A stretch of 12,904 bases of DNA from Flavobacteriales bacterium (lineage in GTDB: Bacteria; Bacteroidota; Bacteroidia; Flavobacteriales_D; Parvicellaceae). The stretch lies in assembly GCA_027047735.1 (NCBI GenBank), contig JALTUD010000597.1, forward strand, positions 1 to 12,904. The letters are read 5' to 3'. Shown in pieces: positions 1-6,524 of the stretch (its first letter is position 1; each line of letters begins with the position of its first letter). The position numbers were made by a program, and so were the translations under genes. Below the pieces are notes generated by a model. The model ran no database searches, was not told where the DNA came from, and worked only from the letters and a program-made list of their open reading frames with translations.

Positions 1-2
1 TT

Positions 3-1853
3 AAGAGTTATGTTAAAGAGGACAAGGCTAACTTTAAGGATAAGGATGAATTTGCGGGAATTGGTATTGCAATAAAGTTTAATAGCGACACGATTGTGGT
101 TGAGGAAGTGCTAAAAAACAGCGGTGCAGAGGAGTCGGGAATAAAGAAAGGGGATAAGATTATCGGTGTCGGTGATAAGAAGATAAGCGATTTTAATTAT
201 TTTAGTGATGTTCAGGAAGCGTTGGTGGGAGAACCTAATTCGCGTTTAGAAATCAGGGTAGCAGATACTACGGATACGGCTAACGTTTTCATAAAACAGG
301 TGATTAGGAAACCGGTGAAAGGTATTGCTTTTTACAAAATGGGGAAAAGTGTTGATGAGATTAAAGACGCAATTGTATTAATGGATGAAGTTTACCAAGA
401 TACGGTGTTGAAGTCTAAAATTGCGGAAACCGGGATTCGTTATATGTTGGAACAACTCGACCCGCATACTTCGTATATTTCGGTAGAGGATTTTCAAGAC
501 ATGAATGCTCCTTTGAAAGGTTCGTTTACGGGAGTGGGTGTTCGTTTTCAAATTGTGAAGGATACGATTGTGGTGGTAGAAGCTATTCCGGGAGGTCCTT
601 CGGAAAAGGTTGGTATTCAAGCCGGCGATAAATATATTTTTATCAACGATGAAAAAGTTGCCGGCACGGGAATTAAAAACAGTGGTGTGCGAGAACGTCT
701 TTTAGGAGATAAAGGAACTAAGGTGGATGTAAAAATGAAAAGACGTGGCGAGGATGAACTACTGGAGTTTACGATTGAAAGAGATAAGATTCCTATTTAT
801 AGTGTAGATGCTGCTTATATGGTTTCGGATAGTATCGGGTACATCAAAGTCAATAAATTTGCCGCTACAACGGTTCAAGAGGTGCGTAAAGCTATTCTTG
901 AACTAAAATCCAAGGGTATGAAAGACCTTATTTTAGATTTACAAGGCAATGGCGGAGGGTATTTAAGAGCTGCTATTGGTTTAGCGGATGAATTTATCGA
1001 GGGTAAAAAACTGGTGGTTTATACGGAGGGGAGAGCTTATCCGCAACAGGACTATATGACGAGGTATGAAGGTTTATTAGAAGATGGTCGTTTGATTGTA
1101 TTGGTGAACGAAAACAGTGCTTCTGCCAGTGAAATTGTGAGTGGTGCTATACAGGATTGGGACAGAGGTTTGATTGTGGGAAGACGAACATTCGGTAAAG
1201 GTTTGGTTCAAAAACCATATAATTTGGTCGATGGTTCGCAAATACGAATCACGACTCAACACTATTACACGCCTGCGGGAAGATGTATTCAAAAACCCTA
1301 TGACAAAGGAATACAAGAATATAGACGGGAGAAATATAACCGTTACAAACACGGTGAATACTTTCATAAGGACAGTATAAAGTTTGACGAGAATCTGAAA
1401 GTGTTTACCAAGATAAAGCGCAGACCTGTCTATGGTGGTGGAGGTATTATGCCTGATGTTTTTGTTCCGCTGGATACGACAGGGACAAGTGATTACTTTT
1501 CGGCATTGATTCGTAAAGGGATTTTAAATCGATTTGCTTTGACTTGGGTGAACGATAATCGTAAAAAACTACAAGAAAAACATATCACGTTTGACCGTTT
1601 TAACGAAAAGTTTGATACAGATAAATTAGTCAAAGAACTTATTAAATATGCGGAATCGGAAGGTTTAGAATTTGATGAAGAAGGGTATAAAGAGGCTGAG
1701 TTTACGATAAAAACCAGATTAAAGGCAAGTGTTGCTCAAAACCTGTTTGATTTCTCTCGATTCTATCAAATTAACAATGCTTTGAATGAGCCTTTGCAAG
1801 AGGCAATTTCTATTATGAAAGACGGAAAAGAATTTGAGGAGATTAAACCTTAA
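3..1853 (+). CDS. S41 family C-terminal processing peptidase (CtpA/Prc-like), 5' end outside window
   Basis: Serine protease of the tail-specific/C-terminal processing family, expected to act in the periplasm or at the cell envelope. The frame is open from base 3, so the start lies upstream; 616 residues are visible. A GTG at 96 is internal and not the start. Domains, numbered from base 3: a first PDZ-like domain (about 19-105, GIGIAI then ESGIKKGDKI); a helical segment with LDPHTSYIS; a second PDZ domain (about 177-262, GVGVRF then GIQAGDKYIF); the S41 core with DLQGNGGG; and a Bacteroidota-type helical C-terminus. The catalytic Ser is the middle Ser of SASAS (codon 1122-1124). The catalytic Lys lies 25 residues later in FGKG (codon 1197-1199), the normal spacing for the family. 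The second PDZ and core match typical Bacteroidota CtpA proteins; the extra upstream PDZ copy is odd. The gene converges on maf across a terminator. Family assignment is firm; substrate unknown. Confidence 0.93.
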   Translation, partial: KSYVKEDKANFKDKDEFAGIGIAIKFNSDTIVVEEVLKNSGAEESGIKKGDKIIGVGDKKISDFNYFSDVQEALVGEPNSRLEIRVADTTDTANVFIKQVIRKPVKGIAFYKMGKSVDEIKDAIVLMDEVYQDTVLKSKIAETGIRYMLEQLDPHTSYISVEDFQDMNAPLKGSFTGVGVRFQIVKDTIVVVEAIPGGPSEKVGIQAGDKYIFINDEKVAGTGIKNSGVRERLLGDKGTKVDVKMKRRGEDELLEFTIERDKIPIYSVDAAYMVSDSIGYIKVNKFAATTVQEVRKAILELKSKGMKDLILDLQGNGGGYLRAAIGLADEFIEGKKLVVYTEGRAYPQQDYMTRYEGLLEDGRLIVLVNENSASASEIVSGAIQDWDRGLIVGRRTFGKGLVQKPYNLVDGSQIRITTQHYYTPAGRCIQKPYDKGIQEYRREKYNRYKHGEYFHKDSIKFDENLKVFTKIKRRPVYGGGGIMPDVFVPLDTTGTSDYFSALIRKGILNRFALTWVNDNRKKLQEKHITFDRFNEKFDTDKLVKELIKYAESEGLEFDEEGYKEAEFTIKTRLKASVAQNLFDFSRFYQINNALNEPLQEAISIMKDGKEFEEIKP

Positions 1854-1880
1854 AACCTGAAATAACGATACAATATTAAA

Positions 1881-1921
1881 ACACAAAAAAAGACAGCTAA
1901 ATCGCTGTCTTTTTTTTGTGT
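1881..1921. terminator. Bidirectional intrinsic terminator between S41 protease and maf
   Basis: A 7-bp GC-containing stem, AGACAGC (1891-1897) with GCTGTCT (1904-1910), has a 6-nt loop. It is extended by an A-run on the left and a T-run on the right. Either strand therefore gives a hairpin followed by a U-tract. It sits 27 bp after the protease stop and abuts the maf stop codon, so it can end both convergent transcripts. Confidence 0.85.
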
Positions 1922-2505
1922 TAGCTAATTTGCTTTAGAGTGCTGTAAATTCGATGCAAGGGCAAGCCCATAACATTGTAATAATCGCCAACAATCTTTT
2001 TTATTCCTATATAACCAATCCATTCTTGAATGCCATAAGCCCCCGCTTTGTCATACGGTTGAAACTTGTCAATGTAATAAGCAATTTCTTCATCGGTAAG
2101 TGCATAAAACTCTACCTCGGTAACATCTGAAAAAGTAACCTTAAAAGAAGAAGTTAACAATGTTACTCCCGTTATGACTTGATGCTTGTTTCCCGATAAT
2201 TTTTGCAACATAGCCGTGGCTTCTTGTTTGTTTTCCGGTTTACCTAAAATTTCATTCCCGTAGCAAACTATCGTATCGGCGGTTATGATTAAATCGTTGA
2301 CCGCTAAACTTCCTTGAAATGCCTTTGCCTTTAAATTACTTAAAAATTCGGCTACTTCTTTTGTTTGCAATCCCTCGGGATAAATTTCCTCAACTTCTTT
2401 TGTTTTAATATCAAAATCAGCCACTATACCTTTTAATAACTCTTGCCTTCTCGGCGACTTTGAAGCTAAAATAACGTTGTATTTTTTTAATTTTTGTTCT
2501 AACAT
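1921..2505 (-). CDS. maf: Maf family nucleoside triphosphate pyrophosphatase, probably the dTTP/UTP type
   Basis: Cytoplasmic enzyme that hydrolyses nucleoside triphosphates (in this family dTTP, UTP and modified pyrimidine nucleotides) to the monophosphate and pyrophosphate. The 194-residue length is normal. Visible motifs: SPRR at 17-20 in ILASKSPRRQELL, the metal-binding/catalytic TAD at 75-77 in ITADTIV, GKP at 88-90, HQVITG at 108-113, DKAGAYGIQ at 152-160 and DYYNVMGLP at 174-182. The AGAYGIQ segment favours the YhdE-like dTTP/UTP subgroup; this is inference from the motif only. The start ATG shares one base with the upstream methyltransferase stop (TAATG), so translation is probably coupled. 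It is the last gene of the clpX-methyltransferase-maf run and ends at the bidirectional terminator. Confidence 0.93.
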   Translation of the reverse strand: MLEQKLKKYNVILASKSPRRQELLKGIVADFDIKTKEVEEIYPEGLQTKEVAEFLSNLKAKAFQGSLAVNDLIITADTIVCYGNEILGKPENKQEATAMLQKLSGNKHQVITGVTLLTSSFKVTFSDVTEVEFYALTDEEIAYYIDKFQPYDKAGAYGIQEWIGYIGIKKIVGDYYNVMGLPLHRIYSTLKQIS

Positions 2506-3113
2506 TATTTCCGATGGTACACTCCTTGAAAAAAATCAAGAAATGACAATTTAAAATAGTTTTTATTATCAGCGTAAAACCCTCGCTTTTCCAGCATCTC
2601 ATCAGTACTCCGATTTAGATTACACCCCTCTCCTATTATTCTCCAAACAGGATTAACTATATTCTCAAAGGTTGCTTTGGGTTCTTTTTTAGCGTGGATA
2701 TGTTCTAAAACAATCAACTTTCCACTTTCCGACAACACATCGTCAATGACAGTTAAAGCTTTTTCAAGATTAGGAACAGTACAAAGCACCAAAGTACAAA
2801 CTACAACGTCAAAACCTTGCTCAGGTTTTAAACGCTGCAATTCTTCGTTATCAATACCTATATTGTAAAGCGAAATATTTTCTCGTTGTTTGGGTTTAGA
2901 TTTTTCAAGCATCGGCAACGATGGTTCAATCGCTGTTACACTAGCCTCAGGAGAGTAAAACCTAAAGTTAACACCTGTACCGGAGCCTATCTCCAAAATA
3001 TTCCCTTGCAAATCATTTAATAAAGCTCTTCTGCTTTTTTCTAAACGTTCTTCTACGCTTTCCATAAAGGAATCGTAATAGTTTGCAAATATTTTTTGAT
3101 AAACCCCACCCAT
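2505..3113 (-). CDS. Class I SAM-dependent methyltransferase (UbiE/METTL7-like)
   Basis: A 202-residue cytoplasmic Rossmann-fold methyltransferase. Motif I is ILEIGSGTGVNF (39-50), followed by the acidic ribose-binding position in AIEPS (61-65). The post-I region FDVVVCTLVLC lies at 101-111 and GKLIVLEHI at 131-139. The C-terminal GEGCNLNRST (161-170) recalls the GCN..R segment of METTL7-like and phospholipid or thiol methyltransferases, but that does not fix the substrate. It starts 17 nt after the clpX stop and overlaps maf by one base, so it is probably cotranscribed with both. The fold is sure. The reaction is unknown: small molecule, lipid or quinone are all possible. Confidence 0.85.
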   Translation of the reverse strand: MGGVYQKIFANYYDSFMESVEERLEKSRRALLNDLQGNILEIGSGTGVNFRFYSPEASVTAIEPSLPMLEKSKPKQRENISLYNIGIDNEELQRLKPEQGFDVVVCTLVLCTVPNLEKALTVIDDVLSESGKLIVLEHIHAKKEPKATFENIVNPVWRIIGEGCNLNRSTDEMLEKRGFYADNKNYFKLSFLDFFQGVYHRK

Positions 3114-3130
3114 AATCTTAGCAACAAAGG

Positions 3131-4363
3131 TTATGCTATTGCTTTCAATTTATTAACTCTCGAGTTTTCAAATTTTCTTTTTGCATATTCCAAATCAATC
3201 ACTAATTGCTCTACCCCCATTGACGGAGCTTCAAACATAGCATCGGTAAGAATAGCTTCACAAATAGAACGCAAACCTCTCGCCCCTAACTTCAATTCAA
3301 CAGCTTTATCTACGATGTATTCTAACACATCATCTTCAATCACTAATTTAATATTATCCAATTCAAAAAGTTTCACATATTGTTTCACCAATGAATTTTT
3401 AGGTTCGGTTAAGATTCTAATAAGAGTTTTCCTATCCAAAGGATCTAAGTGAGTCAATACCGGGAAACGACCAATCAACTCGGGGATTAATCCGTATTGT
3501 TTAATATCCAACTGATTGACATAGGAAAGTATATTTTCTTCAGAATAATCCGTAGCGTCTTCAGTTGAAAATCCAATTGCTTGAGATTTTACTCTACGTT
3601 CGATTATTTGTTTAATCCCATCGAAAGCCCCTCCCGTAATAAATAGAATGTTTTTAGTATCTATTTTAATCATCTTTTGGTCTGGGTGTTTACGTCCTCC
3701 TTGAGGCGGTACATTCACTATCGAACCTTCCAACAACTTCAACAAAGCCTGTTGCACTCCTTCACCTGACACATCTCTGGTAATAGAGGGATTATCACTT
3801 TTTCTGGCAACTTTATCAATTTCATCAATAAAGATAATGCCACGTTGAGCCGCCTCCACATCGAAATCTGCGGCTTGCAATAGTTTAGACAAAACACTCT
3901 CCACATCCTCGCCAACATAACCTGCTTCGGTCAACACCGTTGCATCAGCAATAGCAAAAGGCACATGCAATAATTTAGCAATCGTTTTTGCCAACAATGT
4001 TTTTCCCGTTCCGGTCTCCCCCACCATAATAACATTAGATTTTTCAATCTCAACCTCATCTTCATCAACGTTTTGCATCAACCTCTTATAGTGATTATAA
4101 ACCGCAACCGATAACACTTTCTTCGCCTCTTCCTGTCCAATAATATATTCATCAAGATGATTTAAAATTTCCTGAGGCTTCAACAAAGTCAACTCTAATT
4201 TTCCTTCCGCTTTTCGCTGTAAATTATCCTCTTTTACAATTTGATAAGCCTGTTCTACACAATTATTACAAATATGAGCGGAGATGCCGGAAATCAATAA
4301 GTTAACCCCTTCGTTTTCTCTGGTTTTTCCACAGAAAGAACATCTAATTTCGTCTTGTTTCAT
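3131..4363 (-). CDS. clpX: ATP-dependent Clp protease ATP-binding subunit ClpX
   Basis: AAA+ unfoldase that recognises tagged or damaged proteins and threads them into ClpP. At 410 residues it has the usual length. The N-terminal C4 zinc-binding domain has Cys 8, 11, 32 and 35. Walker A is GETGTGKT (115-122), pore-1 loop GYVGED (148-153), Walker B IIFIDEID (176-183), RKH loop 224-226, the ClpP-docking IGF loop 263-265, and sensor 2 GARGLR (360-365). All key elements are present. It lies downstream of clpP in the same direction with a 77-bp gap holding a terminator-like hairpin, and is followed closely by a methyltransferase and maf. The start at 4361-4363 gives the canonical N-terminus leading to the zinc domain. 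The upstream sequence has no strong Shine-Dalgarno, which is normal for Bacteroidota. Confidence 0.98.
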   Translation of the reverse strand: MKQDEIRCSFCGKTRENEGVNLLISGISAHICNNCVEQAYQIVKEDNLQRKAEGKLELTLLKPQEILNHLDEYIIGQEEAKKVLSVAVYNHYKRLMQNVDEDEVEIEKSNVIMVGETGTGKTLLAKTIAKLLHVPFAIADATVLTEAGYVGEDVESVLSKLLQAADFDVEAAQRGIIFIDEIDKVARKSDNPSITRDVSGEGVQQALLKLLEGSIVNVPPQGGRKHPDQKMIKIDTKNILFITGGAFDGIKQIIERRVKSQAIGFSTEDATDYSEENILSYVNQLDIKQYGLIPELIGRFPVLTHLDPLDRKTLIRILTEPKNSLVKQYVKLFELDNIKLVIEDDVLEYIVDKAVELKLGARGLRSICEAILTDAMFEAPSMGVEQLVIDLEYAKRKFENSRVNKLKAIA

Positions 4364-4387
4364 TCTTTTGAATTTTTACCAATACAA

Positions 4388-4418
4388 AAAAAACACCCAC
4401 ATAAAGAAGGTGTTTTTT
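4388..4418 (-). terminator. Terminator-like hairpin between clpP and clpX
   Basis: CACC (4394-4397) and GGTG (4409-4412) form a GC core extended by six A-T pairs on each side (4388-4393 with 4413-4418), around an 11-nt loop. Read on the minus strand, the stem runs into a U-rich tail. It starts 22 bp after the clpP stop and ends about 24 bp before clpX. It could terminate or attenuate clpP messages, so clpX may depend on read-through or on its own start. Confidence 0.6.
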
Positions 4419-4440
4419 ATATCAATTTTTATAGCACTTG

Positions 4441-5136
4441 TTACTTATTAGCGTTTTTTACCAAAACTTCATCAATCATTCCATAATCTTTCGCCTCTTC
4501 AGAAGTCATCCAATAATCCCGATCACTATCTTTCCATACTTTATCAAAAGGTTGACTTGAATGATTTGAAATAATTTGGTACAATTCATTTTTTAATTTA
4601 TTAATCTCTTTCGCCGTAATTTCGATATCCGTAGCTTGACCTTGAGCTCCTCCCATCGGTTGGTGAATCATCACGCGCGAATGCTTTAGTCCCGTACGTT
4701 TACCATCAGCACCGGCACACAAAAGAACCGCCCCCATAGAAGCCGCCATACCCGTACAAATAGTAGCTACATCAGGCTGTATATACTGCATTGTATCATA
4801 AATACCCAATCCGGCATATACAGAACCACCGGGAGAATTGATATAAATCTGAATATCTTTTTTCGCATCAGTAGATTCAAGGAAAAGCAATTGAGCCGTA
4901 ATGATATTCGCCACTTGGTCGTCAATTCCCGTTCCCAAAAAGATAATACGATCTCTCATCAATCTTGAAAAGACATCCATAATCGCCACATTCATTTGAC
5001 GTTCTTCCACAATATTAGGTGTCATACCCATTGGTGTCGTATTAATGGCAGAATAATAATCATCCATTACCATACTTGATATACCGCGATGTTTTATCGC
5101 ATATTTTCTAAACTCGTTCGCATCAAAATTATTCAT
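4441..5136 (-). CDS. clpP: ATP-dependent Clp protease proteolytic subunit ClpP
   Basis: Serine peptidase subunit of the ClpXP machine, assembling as a tetradecamer in the cytoplasm. The catalytic triad is Ser133 (GMAASMGA), His158 (RVMIHQP) and Asp207 (DRDYWMT). The Ser-His and His-Asp spacings, 25 and 49 residues, match those of E. coli ClpP. YINSPGGS (98-105) is the conserved strand that holds the substrate. It has 231 residues, with roughly 40 before the conserved MTPNIVEERQ; an extended N-terminus is common in Bacteroidota ClpP. No tig (trigger factor) gene lies directly upstream, where related genomes often have one. Instead there is a 714-bp repeat-rich gap and a divergent sigma-factor gene. 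A candidate promoter lies at 5165-5196. Confidence 0.98.
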   Translation of the reverse strand: MNNFDANEFRKYAIKHRGISSMVMDDYYSAINTTPMGMTPNIVEERQMNVAIMDVFSRLMRDRIIFLGTGIDDQVANIITAQLLFLESTDAKKDIQIYINSPGGSVYAGLGIYDTMQYIQPDVATICTGMAASMGAVLLCAGADGKRTGLKHSRVMIHQPMGGAQGQATDIEITAKEINKLKNELYQIISNHSSQPFDKVWKDSDRDYWMTSEEAKDYGMIDEVLVKNANK

Positions 5137-5164
5137 ACTTTGTATTATTTGTTTTAAAGAATCG

Positions 5165-5196
5165 TAAAGATAATTATTTTTTTCTTACCCGTTAAA
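5165..5196 (-). promoter_or_regulatory. Candidate clpP promoter (Bacteroidota -33/-7 type)
   Basis: On the minus strand TATCTTTA (5172-5165) matches the TAnnTTTG -7 box except at the last base. A TTTA (5196-5193) lies 20 nt upstream as a weak -33 box. Transcription would begin about 20-25 nt before the clpP ATG. It is a pattern match only, in AT-rich DNA. Confidence 0.35.
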
Positions 5197-5224
5197 CATT
5201 CCTGAATAACAATATTTATTATTT

Positions 5225-5364
5225 GGGCGTTCCCTCCATTCACAAAACAAACATTCCGCTATCGCTAAAACGTTTGTTTTGTAAATGGAGGTCGGGCTAT
5301 CCACTATATCTTTTACCCTCCAAAAGGAGGGAGGGCAAAAGGATGCCGTTCCTATCCCTAACGC
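5225..5364. repeat. GGGCGTT...AACGC palindromic repeat element, about 140 bp
   Basis: The element begins GGGCGTTCCC and ends TATCCCTAACGC, so GCGTT (5227-5231) and AACGC (5360-5364) are inverted ends. Hairpin 1 pairs CCTCCATT and ACAAAACAAAC (5233-5252) with GTTTGTTTTGT and AATGGAGG (5272-5291), with one mismatch and a 19-nt loop. Hairpin 2 is CCCTCC-aaaa-GGAGGG (5316-5331). Between and after them lie GGGCTATCC and AAAAGGATGCCG. The tetranucleotide ATTT flanks both ends (5221-5224 and 5365-5368), which could be a target duplication or chance. From memory this layout resembles a dispersed repeat in flavobacterial genomes. No protein is encoded. Confidence 0.6.
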
Positions 5365-5512
5365 ATTTGAAATAAGTGCAAAGAAAATGGAATTTAGTAT
5401 TCTTAGACGATGAATATTTTCTTTGCGTAGCCCCAGCTACGGAAATAAAATATGAAGAAGTATAAGGATAGTAAAAACATTTTATTGTGCTTAGATTAAC
5501 TGTGTTAGGGAT
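5354..5512. repeat. Long imperfect inverted repeat (arms about 78 nt, CCCA loop)
   Basis: The left arm is 5354-5431 and the right arm 5436-5512, facing each other across CCCA (5432-5435). The outer ends are ATCCCTAAC (5354-5362) and GTTAGGGAT (5504-5512). The inner ends are CGTAGC (5426-5431) and GCTACG (5436-5441), flanked by ATATTTT and AAAATAT. By eye about seven in ten positions pair, with a few one-base gaps. Transcribed RNA or extruded DNA could fold into one long hairpin. It overlaps the last 11 bases of the 140-bp repeat. No ORF of note lies inside. Confidence 0.75.
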
Positions 5513-5526
5513 ACGATCCCTAACGC
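5504..5526. repeat. Perfect 9-bp inverted repeat GTTAGGGAT-acg-ATCCCTAAC at a module junction
   Basis: GTTAGGGAT (5504-5512) and ATCCCTAAC (5516-5524) are perfect inverted copies around a 3-nt spacer. The motif ATCCCTAACGC at 5516-5526 is identical to 5354-5364. This is where the inverted right arm meets the start of a third module copy. Confidence 0.8.
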
Positions 5527-5575
5527 GAGTGAAATTGGCGAATAGAAAGTAAACTTTTGGTTTCTTAACAAAGTA
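5516..5575. repeat. Third, partial and diverged copy of the ATCCCTAACGC module
   Basis: It starts with the same 11 bases as 5354-5364. It then keeps TGAAAT, AGAAA and TTCTTA at the spacings seen after the first copy (compare 5365-5410 with 5527-5572). Similarity fades after about 55-60 nt. It supports a modular repeat present three times, in direct and inverted orientation. Confidence 0.5.
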
Positions 5576-5599
5576 ACCTACGGATTTAAAGGACTAAAT

Positions 5600-5631
5600 T
5601 TTGGATGATGACAAAATTTAATATACTTTTG
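5600..5631 (+). promoter_or_regulatory. Candidate promoter for the ECF sigma gene (TTTG-N20-TACTTTTG)
   Basis: TTTG (5600-5603) and TACTTTTG (5624-5631) fit the Bacteroidota -33/-7 consensus (TTTG, about 19 nt, TAnnTTTG), with an exact -7 box and a 20-nt spacer. A start near 5638 would give a leader of roughly 210 nt before the sigma-factor ATG. That leader would contain the 5740-5779 hairpin. Confidence 0.5.
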
Positions 5632-5739
5632 GCAAAAAATATTTTTTTTCAAGCAACCTTAACGGAAATGTAAAGTCTTTAAAACAAAAAACAAGCCTAT
5701 AGATAGATTCTACTTTTAACAAAAAAATAAACAATCAGT

Positions 5740-5779
5740 ATTAATAATCTACTATTTAATAAAATGGTAGATTATTAAT
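5740..5779. promoter_or_regulatory. 18-bp-stem hairpin in the leader of the sigma-factor gene
   Basis: ATTAATAATCTAC (5740-5752) pairs perfectly with GTAGATTATTAAT (5767-5779). The stem continues inward by one T-G wobble and ATTT/AAAT to an AATA loop. No T-run follows, so it is not a standard terminator. It ends 71 nt before the ATG. It may be an operator palindrome or an RNA stem affecting expression. Confidence 0.6.
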
Positions 5780-5850
5780 CAATAAAACCGGATTAAAGAA
5801 ATTTCAAGACAAAGTAATTTCTAAAATCATCGGCAAAAAGTAGAAGAATT

Positions 5851-6450
5851 ATGGCATTACAGCATTTATCAGACTCAGAATTAGTTCATTTATACCAAAT
5901 CGGTAATGAAAAGCCTTTTGAGGTTTTATTATCCCGTCATCAAAGTCGTGTATTTGCCTACATCATGAAAATGGTCAAAAACAATGATTTGGCAAACGAT
6001 ATTTTTCAGGACACTTTCACAAAGGTTATTATCACTCTAAAACGAGGAAAATATAATGATGAAGGTAAATTCCTGCCTTGGGTATTACGAATCTCCCATA
6101 ACCTCATCATCGACTATTACCGAAAAAACACTAAAATGTCTTTTGTAGCACAAGGTAATAACCAAAATGAAGATTTTAATATCTTTGACATTCTAAATCT
6201 AAAAGAATCAACCGTTGAAGACGAAATTGTATTCAATCAAATATTACGAGAAGTAAAACAACTACTTGATTTTTTACCGGAAGAACAAAAAGAGATTGTT
6301 GAATTGCGTCACTTTAAAGAAATGAGCTTTAAAGATATTGCCGAACAAAAAGACATTTCAATCAATACAGCTCTAGGCAGAATGCGATACGCCTTAATCA
6401 ATTTAAGAAAAATCATCAAGGAAAAAGACATTGAACTAACCACATATTAA
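5851..6450 (+). CDS. ECF-type RNA polymerase sigma factor
   Basis: Alternative sigma factor of the sigma-70 family with only regions 2 and 4, acting in the cytoplasm with core RNA polymerase. It has 199 residues. Region 2 spans about 22-93, with NDLANDIFQDTF (region 2.2, core binding) and FLPWVLRISHNLIIDYYRK (2.3-2.4, -10 recognition). A linker with FNIFDILNL follows. Region 4 spans about 138-188, with LPEEQKEIVELRHF and the helix-turn-helix FKDIAEQKDISINTALGRMR. It resembles a group of orphan ECF sigmas widespread in Bacteroidota. No anti-sigma factor or sensor gene is adjacent: the clp genes lie upstream on the other strand, and an unrelated exported protein follows convergently. Regulation may instead lie in the long structured leader. 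Targets unknown. Confidence 0.93.
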   Translation: MALQHLSDSELVHLYQIGNEKPFEVLLSRHQSRVFAYIMKMVKNNDLANDIFQDTFTKVIITLKRGKYNDEGKFLPWVLRISHNLIIDYYRKNTKMSFVAQGNNQNEDFNIFDILNLKESTVEDEIVFNQILREVKQLLDFLPEEQKEIVELRHFKEMSFKDIAEQKDISINTALGRMRYALINLRKIIKEKDIELTTY

Positions 6451-6464
6451 AAAGGAAACATCAC

Positions 6465-6507
6465 AAACAAAAAAGCCTTTACACGTTGTGTAAAGGCTTT
6501 TTTGTTT
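6465..6507. terminator. Strong bidirectional terminator, 20-bp perfect stem
   Basis: The left arm 6465-6484, with core AAAAAAGCCTTTACAC, pairs perfectly with 6488-6507, with core GTGTAAAGGCTTTTTT, around a GTT loop. A- and T-tracts on the two sides make it work on both strands. It lies 14 bp after the sigma-factor stop and 17 bp from the stop of the convergent gene. Confidence 0.93.
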
Positions 6508-6524
6508 TGTTAGAAATACCACTT

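Noticed and set aside
96..98. GTG as start of the S41 protease
   Set aside because: The frame is open with PDZ-like sequence back to base 3, so this codon is internal and the true start is outside the window.
3096..3452. 118-codon plus-strand frame opposite clpX
   Set aside because: It is a shadow of clpX: all the conserved ClpX C-terminal residues are encoded on the other strand.
5225..5364. Integron attC site
   Set aside because: The ends contain GTT/AAC boxes, but in the opposite arrangement to attC (GCGTT at the left, CCTAACGC at the right). No integrase gene is nearby.
5453..5498. Mini-ORF of 15 codons (MKKYKDSKNILLCLD)
   Set aside because: It lies inside the right arm of the inverted repeat. 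Its sequence is explained by the palindrome, and nothing supports translation.
5225..5575. CRISPR array
   Set aside because: The repeated module is long, diverged and partly inverted, with no regular repeat-spacer units and no cas genes.
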